From Aminobacter carboxidus (GTDB taxonomy: Bacteria; Pseudomonadota; Alphaproteobacteria; Rhizobiales; Rhizobiaceae), in assembly GCF_014863355.1 (NCBI RefSeq), contig NZ_JACZEP010000023.1, positions 1 through 34,158 on the forward strand: DNA of 34,158 nt, written 5' to 3'. Positions 1-7,639 of the stretch are shown one piece after another (within the stretch, counting starts at the first letter, position 1; every line of letters starts with the position of its first letter). Below the pieces are notes generated by a model. It did not search any database, had not been told where the DNA came from, and worked only from the letters and a program-made list of their open reading frames with translations. Made by a program: the position numbers and the translations under genes.

Positions 1-34
1 GACCTGAAGGCGTCAGACGCGCATTCTTATGGAC

Positions 35-107
35 GTTCATTCGAGGAGCTCCACTGAAGGTTGGTTGGCTTCGCAACCCCAGCTTCTCAGTCCCTCCTCG
101 AATGAAC
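35..107. repeat. Inverted repeat downstream of aldehyde dehydrogenase
   Basis: A 14-bp perfect inverted repeat (35-48 with 94-107) flanks a 45-nt interior that holds a second small hairpin (63-67 with 74-78). It lies just beyond the aldehyde dehydrogenase stop. It could act as a transcription terminator or be one copy of a dispersed palindromic repeat; no clear T-tract follows it. I see no gene in positions 1-127. Confidence 0.5.
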
Positions 108-127
108 AACCTTCATAGCTTCGACAC

Positions 128-1576
128 CTAACCCAGCCCTTCCTCGAAGCCGCTGATCGCCTTGACCTCGAGGAAATCCTCAAGACCCCACTTGCCGCCC
201 TCGCGGCCGAGGCCCGACTGCTTGTAGCCGCCGAAGGGGCTGCCATAGGGACGGTCGGTGCCGTTGATCTGCACCATGCCGGCGCGGAGCCGGCGCGCCA
301 CGCGCTGGGCGCGGGCCTTGTCGCCTGATTGCACATAGGCCGACAGGCCGTAGGGCGTGTCGTTGGCAATGGCGATCGCTTCTTCTTCGGTTTCAAACGG
401 GATCATCGCCACCACCGGCCCGAAGATCTCCTCGCGGGCGATGCGCATGTCGTTATTGGCGTCGGCAAAGACCGTCGGGCGCACATAGTAGCCGCGGTTG
501 AAGCCTTCAGGACGGCCGAGCCCGCCGGCAACGACGCGCGCGCCTTCCTTGATGCCGGCATCGATCATGGCTTGCACCTTGTCGAACTGCACGTCCGACG
601 ACAGCGGGCCGATATGGTCGCCGTCCTCGGCCGGGTTGCCGACCTTGACGGTGGCCGCATACTTGGCCGCGATGTCGACCGCCTTGTCGTAGACCGGGCG
701 CTGCACCAGCATGCGCGTCGGCGCGTTGCAGGACTGGCCGGTATTTTCGAAGCAATGCGCCAGCCCGCGCGTCACCGCGTCGGTGAGGTCGGCGTCGTCG
801 AAGACGATGTTGGGCGACTTGCCGCCCAGCTCCAGCGCCACGCGCTTGACGGTCTCGGCGGCAGCCTTGGTGACGGCGACGCCGGCGCGCGTCGAGCCGG
901 TGAACGACATCATGTCGATGCCGCGGTGGCGCGACATCGCCTCGCCGACGGTCGGCCCATCGCCATTGACCATGTTGAACACACCGGCCGGGAAGCCGGC
1001 TTCCTCCATCATCTCGGCAAACACGATCGACGACATCGGCGCGATTTCCGACGGCTTCAGCACCACCGTACAGCCGGCCGCCAGCGCCGGCACGACCTTC
1101 AGCGCCACCTGGTTCATCGGCCAGTTCCACGGCGTGATCAGCCCGCACACGCCGATCGGCTCGCGCACGATGCGCTCCTGCGGGTTGTGCTCATTGAGCG
1201 GCTCCTCGAACTCGAAGCCCTTCAGCACGTCGATAAAGCTCTCGATATGGCCCGAGCCGCTGGCAGCCTGCGATTCCAGCGCCAGCCTGATCGGCGCGCC
1301 CATCTCCCAGGAAATCGCCTGGGCCATGTCGCGCACCCGCCTTTTATAGGCGGCGAGCAGCTTTTCGAGCAGCGCCACACGCTGTTCGCGGCTGGTCGTG
1401 CTCCATGCCGGGAAGGCGCGCTGCGCAGCCGCCACCGCCTTGTCGACATCGGCGGCGGAACCAAGCGAGATCACCGCGAAGGCCTGCTCGTCGGCCGGGT
1501 TGATGACTTCGAGCTCTTTCGCGACCGTTGGTGCGACCCACTTTCCGTCGATGAAGAAATCCGTCTTGCGCAGCAT
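128..1576 (-). CDS. NAD(P)-dependent aldehyde dehydrogenase
   Basis: A 482-aa protein of the aldehyde dehydrogenase superfamily, which oxidises an aldehyde to a carboxylate with NAD(P)+ in the cytoplasm. The nucleotide-binding motif FTGSTRAG lies near residue 226, the general-base Glu is in LELGGKSPN (about 249), and the nucleophilic Cys is in NTGQSCNAP (about 283). The Glu-Cys spacing and the length are normal for the family. I chose the ATG at 1576 because AGGGAG lies six bases upstream; the frame stays open to 1645, but the extra residues fall in a repeat and do not look like family sequence. It is transcribed divergently from the MFS exporter. The substrate cannot be told from sequence, and nothing adjacent suggests one. 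Confidence 0.93.
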   Translation of the reverse strand: MLRKTDFFIDGKWVAPTVAKELEVINPADEQAFAVISLGSAADVDKAVAAAQRAFPAWSTTSREQRVALLEKLLAAYKRRVRDMAQAISWEMGAPIRLALESQAASGSGHIESFIDVLKGFEFEEPLNEHNPQERIVREPIGVCGLITPWNWPMNQVALKVVPALAAGCTVVLKPSEIAPMSSIVFAEMMEEAGFPAGVFNMVNGDGPTVGEAMSRHRGIDMMSFTGSTRAGVAVTKAAAETVKRVALELGGKSPNIVFDDADLTDAVTRGLAHCFENTGQSCNAPTRMLVQRPVYDKAVDIAAKYAATVKVGNPAEDGDHIGPLSSDVQFDKVQAMIDAGIKEGARVVAGGLGRPEGFNRGYYVRPTVFADANNDMRIAREEIFGPVVAMIPFETEEEAIAIANDTPYGLSAYVQSGDKARAQRVARRLRAGMVQINGTDRPYGSPFGGYKQSGLGREGGKWGLEDFLEVKAISGFEEGLG

Positions 1577-1591
1577 GGCAGGCTCCCTGGT

Positions 1592-1635
1592 GCATGACCC
1601 CGAAAACCGGAAGCGATTTTCGGAAAGGATCACGC
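1592..1635. repeat. RIME-like palindromic intergenic element
   Basis: Two imperfect arms (1592-1606, GCATGACCCCGAAAA, and 1617-1635, TTTTCGG followed by GATCACGC) face each other across a short loop. This resembles the intergenic palindromes of rhizobial genomes that end in GATCATGC-like arms. It sits directly upstream of the aldehyde dehydrogenase ribosome-binding site, so it would be transcribed in that gene's 5' leader. The identification rests on remembered consensus. Confidence 0.55.
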
Positions 1636-1806
1636 GCGGTTTCAAATTTGCTACAGCGTCCTTGCCCGTCCAACAGGAGGCGCGGCGCTATGGTGTTGGC
1701 GTCTTGTAGAACGGCGCACGGCACGACCGTGTCTCGAATCCGACCGCATTTGTAGGCCGGCACTCCCGGCACGGGAAGGCTTGGTTCAGCGCTTCGGCGT
1801 TGTTGC
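1636..1806. other. Divergent intergenic region, no gene seen
   Basis: This stretch between the palindrome and the tandem repeat should carry the promoters of the divergent aldehyde dehydrogenase and exporter genes. I could not pick convincing -35/-10 pairs in it. Open frames here have no family resemblance. Confidence 0.4.
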
Positions 1807-1881
1807 CCCAATGGCAGTAAGCCCAATGGCAGTAAGCCCAATGTCAGTAGGCCCGATGTCAGTAGGCCCCATGTCAGTAGG
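1807..1881. repeat. Five tandem 15-bp repeats
   Basis: Five head-to-tail units start at 1807, 1822, 1837, 1852 and 1867. The first two are CCCAATGGCAGTAAG and the last three are variants of CCCAATGTCAGTAGG. The array ends 76 bp before the exporter start codon, so copy-number change could alter the exporter's leader or promoter spacing. The unit is a multiple of three and gives a repeating peptide (roughly PTDIG/LTAIG) in an open minus-strand frame (1786-2163), which I do not believe is a gene because it overlaps the exporter. Confidence 0.9.
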
Positions 1882-1957
1882 TTTGGATAATATTCCCGCC
1901 ACGACTGGATCGCGCGCCAGCTTGTTTTTATAAGGCTCGTCCATCGAGGCCACCATC

Positions 1958-3202
1958 ATGTCCATTACAGCTTCGCGGCGCCAGGCGGCAATCGCCTTCA
2001 TCTTCGTCACCGCCGTCCTCGACATCGTCGCCATGGGCATCATCATTCCGGTGCTGCCATCGCTGATCGAGGAGTTCGCCGGCTCCAATGCCGACGCCGG
2101 CTGGATCAATGGCGTCTTCATCGCGTTGTGGGCCTTCATGCAGTTCGTCTGCTCGCCGATCATCGGTTCGCTGTCGGACCGTTACGGCCGCCGTCCCGTC
2201 ATCCTGCTGTCGACGGCGGGGCTTGCCGCCGACTACGTGCTGATGGCGCTGGCGCCGAACCTGTGGTGGCTGGCGCTCGGCCGCATCGTCGCCGGCATCA
2301 CCTCGTCGAGCTTCACCACCGTCTTCGCCTACATGGCCGACATCACCCCGCCCGAGGGCCGCGCCCGCGCCTACGGCCTGATCGGTGCTGCCTTCAGCGC
2401 CGGTTTCGTCGCCGGTCCGCTGATGGGCGGCTTCCTCGGCGAGATCTCGCCACGCGCGCCCTTCTGGGTGGCGGCGGCGATGAGCGGGCTCGCCTTCCTC
2501 TATGGCGCCTTCGTCCTGCCGGAATCGCTGCCACGTGAAAAGCGCATGACGTTTTCCTGGCGCCGCGCCAATCCGTTCGGCGCCATGATGCTGCTGCGCT
2601 CGCACCCTGAACTGACCGGGCTCGCCGCGGTGACCTTCCTGCTGCATTTCGCCCATCACGTCTTTTCGGCGGTGTTCGTGCTCTATGCCGCCTACCGCTA
2701 CAACTGGCATGCCTGGGAGGTCGGCACGCTTCTGGCGATGGTCGGCGTGCTCGACATGACCGTCCAGGGCCTGATCGTCGGCCCCGTCGTCAAGCGTTTC
2801 GGCGACCGCGCCACCATGGTCTTCGGGCTGTTTGCCGGCGCCTTCGGCATCGCCTGCATGGGCCTCGCACCCTCGGGCTTCTGGTTTTCGCTGGCGATCA
2901 TCCCCAACGCGCTCTGGGGTCTCGCCATGCCGACGACGCAGTCGCTGATGACCCAGCGCGTTTCGGAATTCGAGCAAGGCCAGCTGCAGGGTGCCAATAT
3001 GAGCGTGGCAAGCATCGCCGGCGTCGCCTCGCCGCTGTTTTTCGGCGCGGTCTATGCCTGGACGGTTCGCGACGGCACGCCGATGCCTTACCCCGGCCTC
3101 GCCTTCTACCTTGCGGCAGCCGTGCTGTTGGGCGCAGCCCTGCTCGGCTGGGTTGTGGCGCGCCAGGCGGACCGAGCCGACGCCGCCGAAAAGGCGGCCT
3201 GA
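1958..3202 (+). CDS. TCR/Tet-type MFS multidrug exporter
   Basis: A 414-aa membrane protein with about 12 hydrophobic segments, matching the DHA1/Tet branch of the major facilitator superfamily: proton-driven drug or metabolite efflux across the inner membrane. TM1 has the Tet-like LDIVAMGIIIPVLP, motif A is GSLSDRYGRRP (70-80), and antiporter motif C is in VAGPLMGGFLG (about 151-161). The ATG at 1958 has a GAGG-type site nine bases upstream. No TetR repressor gene lies beside it, unlike classical tet loci, and the upstream tandem repeats are unusual. The gene ends seven bases from the convergent flavin oxidoreductase. Tetracycline itself need not be the substrate. Confidence 0.9.
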   Translation: MSITASRRQAAIAFIFVTAVLDIVAMGIIIPVLPSLIEEFAGSNADAGWINGVFIALWAFMQFVCSPIIGSLSDRYGRRPVILLSTAGLAADYVLMALAPNLWWLALGRIVAGITSSSFTTVFAYMADITPPEGRARAYGLIGAAFSAGFVAGPLMGGFLGEISPRAPFWVAAAMSGLAFLYGAFVLPESLPREKRMTFSWRRANPFGAMMLLRSHPELTGLAAVTFLLHFAHHVFSAVFVLYAAYRYNWHAWEVGTLLAMVGVLDMTVQGLIVGPVVKRFGDRATMVFGLFAGAFGIACMGLAPSGFWFSLAIIPNALWGLAMPTTQSLMTQRVSEFEQGQLQGANMSVASIAGVASPLFFGAVYAWTVRDGTPMPYPGLAFYLAAAVLLGAALLGWVVARQADRADAAEKAA

Positions 3203-3215
3203 GGAATCCTCAGGC
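3197..3215. terminator. Palindrome spanning two convergent stop codons
   Basis: A 19-bp perfect palindrome around a single central base, GCCTGAGGAATCCTCAGGC. It contains the TGA of the exporter (3200-3202) and, symmetrically, the TGA of the flavin oxidoreductase (3210-3212). As RNA it forms a 7-bp stem with a 5-nt loop on either strand. There is no T-tract, so it may block or protect 3' ends rather than act as a standard intrinsic terminator. Confidence 0.5.
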
Positions 3216-4199
3216 AGGCCGCAAGGCGGGCAGCACCTCGCGTCCGAAAAGCGCCATGTCGGCGATGGCTGCCGGCATCTCGACGATGCCGTTGCCGTTG
3301 AAGACCAGCCGGACAGCCTCGATGCCAGTGCTGGTCGCCAGGGCTTTCAGCTGCGCGACGCAATCATCGGGCGCGCCTGCAATCACCTGCCGCGCCATCG
3401 CCGTCTGCCGGTCGGGCATCACGATCTGGTCGGTGGGCCGTCCTGCAGCCTTGGCCGATGCCATCCGGCGCTCGAACAGCCGCGGCACCAGATCGTCCAG
3501 CCTGGCCATCGCCTGCGCCGTCGTCGGGGCGATGCAGACGTAGCGCGACAGTTGCGACGCCCGCAAACGGCAGGCATGGCTCTCCTCGCCGAGAATTGCC
3601 CGGTAAGTGGCAAGCTGCCCGCCTTCCGGCGGGTCGAGGCTGAGCAGCAGCGGCAGCCCCTCGCGGGCAGCGAAACCAAGCGTGTCGCGCGAGCTTCCCG
3701 CGACATAGACCGGCACCGTCTCGCCGGCCAGAAGCGGCCCGACAGTAACTTCACAGGCTGGCCAGCATCCGCCCTCCTCGATCCTTGTGCCATTCGTCCA
3801 GGCGTCGCGCATGATCCTGTAGGACTGCTCGAAACGGTCGCGGGTGCTGTCGGCAGCAATGCCAAGTGCGGCCAGCGTCGCCGGATGCGTGCCCCGGCCG
3901 ATGCCAAGATCGAAGCGACCACCGCTTTGCCAGTGCAGTTGCGCCACCTGCTCGGCCAGCAGCAACGGATGGTAGAGCGGCGTGACGACGATGGAGGTCC
4001 CGACCCGCAGGCGCTGCGTCCGCTCCAGGATCGCAGAGGCCAGCAGCAGCGTCGACGGATAGGCCTGCGGCGGGTCCTGGAAATGAAACTCGTTGAACCA
4101 GATGCCGTCGAAGCCGATGCGCTCGACCTGTTCGCACAGGTGAAGCACCCGCTCATGGCTTTCGCTGCGGCCGCCGAAGCCGGCAATGTCGAGGCGCAT
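3210..4199 (-). CDS. LLM-class flavin-dependent oxidoreductase
   Basis: A 329-aa protein of the bacterial luciferase-like monooxygenase superfamily: TIM-barrel enzymes using reduced FMN or F420. Family features include the N-terminal ERIGFDGIWFNEFHF (about 26-40), TSIVVTPLYHPLLLAEQ, GRFDLGIGRGTHP near 94-106, and a later VPVYVAGSSRDTLGFAA. It is the last gene of the riboswitch-controlled operon. Its ATG shares one base with the stop of the ATPase gene (TGATG), so its translation is probably coupled to the transporter. Most members have unknown substrates. Its place behind a cobalamin riboswitch suggests a role in corrinoid or flavin chemistry, but that is inference. Confidence 0.87.
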   Translation of the reverse strand: MRLDIAGFGGRSESHERVLHLCEQVERIGFDGIWFNEFHFQDPPQAYPSTLLLASAILERTQRLRVGTSIVVTPLYHPLLLAEQVAQLHWQSGGRFDLGIGRGTHPATLAALGIAADSTRDRFEQSYRIMRDAWTNGTRIEEGGCWPACEVTVGPLLAGETVPVYVAGSSRDTLGFAAREGLPLLLSLDPPEGGQLATYRAILGEESHACRLRASQLSRYVCIAPTTAQAMARLDDLVPRLFERRMASAKAAGRPTDQIVMPDRQTAMARQVIAGAPDDCVAQLKALATSTGIEAVRLVFNGNGIVEMPAAIADMALFGREVLPALRPA

Positions 4200-4972
4200 C
4201 AGGTCAGCTCATGCGGGGCAAAGACGGGAATGTCGCGCAGCAGGCCGATCTCGACATTGACGCCGTAGACCTCGCGCACGGTCTTTTCGGTCAGCGTGCC
4301 TTGCCAGTCGCCATGTCCGACCACCGCCCCCTTGTCGAGCAGAAGCATGCTGTCGGAAAAGCGCGCGGCAAGCGACAGGTCGTGAATGGCCACCAAGGCG
4401 GTGACGCCCCTTTCGCGCGCGATTTCCGACACCACCCGCAAGGTGAAAAGCTGGTTGCCGATGTCGAGCGCGCTCGTCGGCTCGTCGAGCACCAGCACCT
4501 CGGTTTCCTGCGCCAGCGCACGCGCCAGCATCACACGCTGGCGTTCGCCGCCGCTGAGTTCCGACATCGGACGAAAGGCGAAATCTTCGAGCCTCAGCCG
4601 CCGCAACATGTCTTCGACAACAGTGAGATCGCCACGGCTCGGGCTTGCTCCCATATGCGGCGTGCGCCCGAGCAGGCAGGTCTCGAAGACGGTCGCCGGA
4701 AAGCTGAGCGGCGAGGATTGCGGCACATAGGCGATGCGGCGGGCGCGATCCTTGGGCGACATCGAGCGGATGTCGGCGCCGTCGAGCAGGACCCGGCCCG
4801 AGGACGGGGTGGCGAGGCCAAGGACGGTGCGCACCAGCGTCGACTTGCCGGCGCCGTTCGGACCGATCAGGCCGAGAATGTCGCCCTTGTTCAGGCCAAC
4901 GGAGACCTCGCGCAGCACGCTGCGGCTGCCGTAGCCGAAGCTGACCTTATCGATGGAAAGGTAGTCGCTCAT
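4199..4972 (-). CDS. ABC transporter ATPase, FepC/BtuD type
   Basis: A 257-aa nucleotide-binding subunit for siderophore/cobalamin-type import. Walker A is GPNGAGKS (37-44), the Q-loop lies in AYVPQSS (81-87), the signature is LSGGERQ (139-145), Walker B is EVLVLDEP (158-165), and the switch His is in AIHDLS (about 197). Length and motif spacing fit the FecE/BtuD family. Its ATG overlaps the permease stop by four bases (ATGA) and its stop overlaps the LLM gene start. With the neighbouring FecCD permease and binding protein it forms a complete importer, presumably for a corrinoid given the upstream riboswitch; iron-siderophore import is the main alternative. Confidence 0.92.
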   Translation of the reverse strand: MSDYLSIDKVSFGYGSRSVLREVSVGLNKGDILGLIGPNGAGKSTLVRTVLGLATPSSGRVLLDGADIRSMSPKDRARRIAYVPQSSPLSFPATVFETCLLGRTPHMGASPSRGDLTVVEDMLRRLRLEDFAFRPMSELSGGERQRVMLARALAQETEVLVLDEPTSALDIGNQLFTLRVVSEIARERGVTALVAIHDLSLAARFSDSMLLLDKGAVVGHGDWQGTLTEKTVREVYGVNVEIGLLRDIPVFAPHELT

Positions 4973-6072
4973 GAAAAATACTCCGAGCGCCGCGACAGGA
5001 TCAGGTGCAAAAACAGCGGCACGCCAACGAAGGCGACGACGATGCCGACAGGGATGACGGTCGGGCTGAACGCCATGCGTCCGACCGTATCGGCCAGAAG
5101 TAGCAGCATGGCGCCACAGATGGCCGAGAAAGGAATGAGGTAGCGATGGTCGCTGCCGATCATCAGGCGGGCGACATGCGGCCCGATCAGCCCGACGAAG
5201 CCGATCACCCCGGTAAAGCTGATGACCACCGCCGACACCACCACCGACAGCACGACGGCGAGTCCGCGCAGCAAGGCGACATTGATGCCGAGCGAGCGCG
5301 AGACGTCATCGCCGGCACTGGTCAGCGCGTTGAACTGCCATGCCCTGGACTGGGCGAGCGGAAGGGCGACCAGCAAGGCAGCGCCCGAAACGGCAACCGC
5401 ATCCCAGCCGATGCCGTTGAGGCTGCCGAAGGTCCAGTGCACGACCCGGGCCAGTTGCTCCTGGGTGGCGACGAACTGCACCGCGGCGGTCATGGCTGAA
5501 AACAGGTACATCAGCGCGATGCCGGTCAGCACCATGGTCTGCGCCCCCATACCGCGCAGCCAGGCCATCGAAAACACCAGCACGGCACAGCCAAGCGCAA
5601 ACAGGAATGCCGTCAGCGGCACGAAATACAGCCCCGCGGCACTGAAGCCGACGCCGAACATGATGGCGATCGAGGCCCCGAAGGCGGCCGCCGAAGACAC
5701 CCCGATCGTATAGGGGCTGACCAGCGGGTTGCGGGTGATTGCCTGCATCAGCACGCCGGCGAAGGCTAGCGAACCGCCCGCCACCATGGCCATGACGACG
5801 CGCGGCAAGCGAAGATGGACAAGCACCCGCGCCTGCTGCGGATCGACCTCGGCGACGAAATAGCCGAAGGTGAGCTTCTGCAGGATGACCATGAGCAGCG
5901 TCATCAGCCCCGTTTCGGCGATGCCGATGATGGCGACGGCCCCGGCCACCAGCAGGAGCACAAGCAGCGAGCACAGGATAACAGCCGCCTTGCGATAGCC
6001 GCTCCGGCGGTAGCGGCTGGAAGTGCCGGCGGATTGGCCGCGCGCCAAACCGGCACTGCTTGCGATGTCCAT
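4969..6072 (-). CDS. FecCD-family ABC transporter permease
   Basis: A 367-aa polytopic inner-membrane protein of the BtuC/FecCD family, which has about ten helices and works as a homodimer. Family-typical stretches include LRLPRVVMAMVAGGSLAFAG followed by the cytoplasmic motif around ITRNPLVSPYTIGVSSAAAFGA, and near the C terminus GVIGFVGLIGPHVARL with SDHRYLIPFSA. The N terminus carries about 28 polar residues before TM1. The ATG at 6072 is preceded by a CCGGAG-like site. It lies 62 bases after the binding-protein stop, across a strong hairpin, and overlaps the ATPase start by four bases. Confidence 0.93.
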   Translation of the reverse strand: MDIASSAGLARGQSAGTSSRYRRSGYRKAAVILCSLLVLLLVAGAVAIIGIAETGLMTLLMVILQKLTFGYFVAEVDPQQARVLVHLRLPRVVMAMVAGGSLAFAGVLMQAITRNPLVSPYTIGVSSAAAFGASIAIMFGVGFSAAGLYFVPLTAFLFALGCAVLVFSMAWLRGMGAQTMVLTGIALMYLFSAMTAAVQFVATQEQLARVVHWTFGSLNGIGWDAVAVSGAALLVALPLAQSRAWQFNALTSAGDDVSRSLGINVALLRGLAVVLSVVVSAVVISFTGVIGFVGLIGPHVARLMIGSDHRYLIPFSAICGAMLLLLADTVGRMAFSPTVIPVGIVVAFVGVPLFLHLILSRRSEYFS

Positions 6073-6096
6073 GGTCTAAGGCTCCGGATTGAGGAT

Positions 6097-6127
6097 GCAC
6101 GCCGCCGCCTCGCGGGCAGCGGCGTGC
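6097..6127 (-). terminator. Intercistronic hairpin after binding-protein gene
   Basis: A perfect 9-bp stem (6097-6105 with 6119-6127, GCACGCCGC/GCGGCGTGC) with a 13-nt loop, eight bases after the binding-protein stop and inside the operon. There is no T-tract. Known parallels in ABC operons suggest 3'-end protection or partial termination that raises binding protein over membrane subunits. Confidence 0.55.
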
Positions 6128-6134
6128 CGGTCGA

Positions 6135-7184
6135 TCAGTTGGAGGCTGTGCCCTGGTAGGTCATGCCGCCCTGGAACGGCAGCCCCTGGTAGATCTCGAT
6201 CCATTCCTTCATCGCCGCCTCAGGATCGACGTCGGCGAATTTTTCGGGATAGAGCCACTTGGCGACCTGCAGCGCCCCTGTGACCTTGGACGAGCCACCG
6301 GCGAGGTAGTAGTTGATCAGACGGACATTGCCCGCCTGCCCGGCCGGCGTGCCTGATATCTCCTCGCGGGTGACGATCGCCTTCCAGCTCTCGGTGAATT
6401 TGGCTTCGGGGATGGTCTGGTAGGAGCCCGGCTGCAGCTTGATCACCAGGTCAGGCTTGCGCGCGATGATCTCTTCGGGGTCGACGGTGAAGCTGTTTTC
6501 GTTGCCGCGCGAGGATGGCTCCTTCTTGATGTCGATGTCGCCGAAGACATTGATGCCGCCGCCGGCCTCGATCATGTCGTGCCAGCCGGAGCCGGGCGTG
6601 ACCGTCACCAGGTCGCGCACTTCCTCGAGATAGACGCGTTTGCGCTCGACGCCCTTCAGCCGCTCGGCCAGCAGATCCATATAGCTGATGTAATAGGCGT
6701 TCAGCGCGTCGGCCTTTGCCTTCTGGTCGAACAGCTTGCCAAACAAGGTGACGTTTTCGACGTGCTGCAGCGTGTCCCAGGCGGTGACCACCAGCACCGG
6801 AATATCGAAGGCTTCGAGCTGCCGTGCCGCTTCTTCGTAGACGCCATTGCGCGGGATGATCACCACGTCGGGCTTGAGCGCCACGATCGCCTCGTAATTG
6901 GGCTGGGTCTGACCCTGTCCGACGATGTCGGCTTGCTTGAATTGCGGCCAGTAGGTCGGGTCGCGCATCGTGCTCGCATCGACGCCGACGACCTTGTCGA
7001 TGGCGCCGATGGCACGAGCGAACTCGACGGCGTAGCGGTTGAAGATGACCGCGCGCTTGATCGGCAGCTCGAGCTCGACCTTACGCCCGGCATCGTCGGT
7101 GAAGGTTTCAGCGGCGGCCGGCGCAAGGCCGATGGCAGATGCCATGGCAAGCCCGAGCCACAGGGCCCAATGTCTGATGTTCAT
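6135..7184 (-). CDS. Periplasmic binding protein, probable corrinoid or metal-chelate uptake
   Basis: A 349-aa protein with a Sec signal peptide (MNIRHWALWLGLAMASAIGL, cleavage probably after APAAA near residue 25), then a TroA/BtuF-like Peripla_BP_2 fold: TFTDDAGRKVEL, IGAIDKVVGVD, YEAIVALKPDVVIIP, and later EEIIARKPDLVIK. The ATG at 7184 has AGGAGAG seven bases upstream; the frame extends to 7265 but that part is not signal-like. It is the first gene after the cobalamin riboswitch and heads the FecCD-type importer operon. Vitamin B12-dependent control makes a corrinoid, a corrinoid precursor or a cobalt chelate the likely ligand. It is longer than a typical BtuF and I cannot call it BtuF with certainty. 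Confidence 0.88.
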   Translation of the reverse strand: MNIRHWALWLGLAMASAIGLAPAAAETFTDDAGRKVELELPIKRAVIFNRYAVEFARAIGAIDKVVGVDASTMRDPTYWPQFKQADIVGQGQTQPNYEAIVALKPDVVIIPRNGVYEEAARQLEAFDIPVLVVTAWDTLQHVENVTLFGKLFDQKAKADALNAYYISYMDLLAERLKGVERKRVYLEEVRDLVTVTPGSGWHDMIEAGGGINVFGDIDIKKEPSSRGNENSFTVDPEEIIARKPDLVIKLQPGSYQTIPEAKFTESWKAIVTREEISGTPAGQAGNVRLINYYLAGGSSKVTGALQVAKWLYPEKFADVDPEAAMKEWIEIYQGLPFQGGMTYQGTASN

Positions 7185-7231
7185 GATCTCTCCTTGCTTG
7201 AATGGGGTGCGCAACGCGCAGCACAGCCGTG

Positions 7232-7247
7232 CCCGGCAAAAGCCGGG
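7232..7247 (-). other. Small GC-rich hairpin in riboswitch leader
   Basis: CCCGGC-TTTT-GCCGGG forms a 6-bp stem about 48 nt before the binding-protein start codon on the minus strand. No T-run follows, so it is not a standard intrinsic terminator. It might take part in the riboswitch response, but the structural link to the aptamer is not visible. Confidence 0.3.
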
Positions 7248-7469
7248 GACAAGATGTCGAGGCACAGCGCTACGGCAGCGGGCGACGAAAATTTCGCCTG
7301 CTCAAGCTTTTGATATCGAGGGGAAACCGTTCTTCCCGCCATCGCCGCGCCAACCTCTGCCTGCCATGGCGGGGATGCGGAAATGCGGACCTGACGAAAG
7401 CCGCAAACAGGCTTCCGGGCTGGAACCGGCATTCCTGTGGCACACCCCGACCACGGAATCTCACTCTGT

Positions 7470-7632
7470 CAGGCAGGTCTCCTGGCTCGTGGGTCGTAGC
7501 CTTCATCACCCGTCTTCCCGGCACGCATGCCAGTGACACAGGGGCGATCGGCTCACCGCTTACAGTTGCGGGTCAGCTCCGGTTTCACACCGGATTCCCT
7601 CTTAGCTTCCATCCGGAGATGGAAGACCATGA
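7470..7632 (-). promoter_or_regulatory. Cobalamin riboswitch
   Basis: Read on the minus strand, this has the cobalamin aptamer landmarks in order: GGTCTTCC with a pairing arm, AAGCTAAGAGGGAATCC, GGTGTGAAACCGG, GCTGACCCGCAACTGTAAGC, a CACTGGC element, CCGGGAAGACGGG, and the B12 box AGCCAGGAGACCTGCC near 7471-7487. It lies 285 nt upstream of the binding-protein start codon, so the operon 3210-7184 should be repressed when adenosylcobalamin is plentiful. The expression platform is not clear: I see neither a classic terminator nor a sequestered ribosome-binding site directly after the aptamer. Confidence 0.95.
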
Positions 7633-7639
7633 CGGCGGC

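Noticed and set aside
329-1597. 422-codon plus-strand open frame across the aldehyde dehydrogenase gene
   Set aside because: It is antisense to a well-supported gene, is rich in Arg/His/Asp as expected from a GC-rich shadow frame, and matches no family.
1807-1881. Possible CRISPR array
   Set aside because: The units are 15 bp, contiguous and without spacers, and no cas gene is present.
1786-2163. Minus-strand frame encoding a PTDIG/LTAIG repeat peptide
   Set aside because: The repeat peptide is only the translation of the DNA tandem array; the rest overlaps the exporter start and has no family features.
1928-2977. 349-codon minus-strand frame across the MFS exporter
   Set aside because: It shadows a clear membrane protein gene and has the low-complexity charged composition of antisense frames.
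7232-7247. Intrinsic terminator as the riboswitch expression platform
   Set aside because: The stem is only 6 bp and no T-run follows it; it is also over 200 nt from the aptamer.
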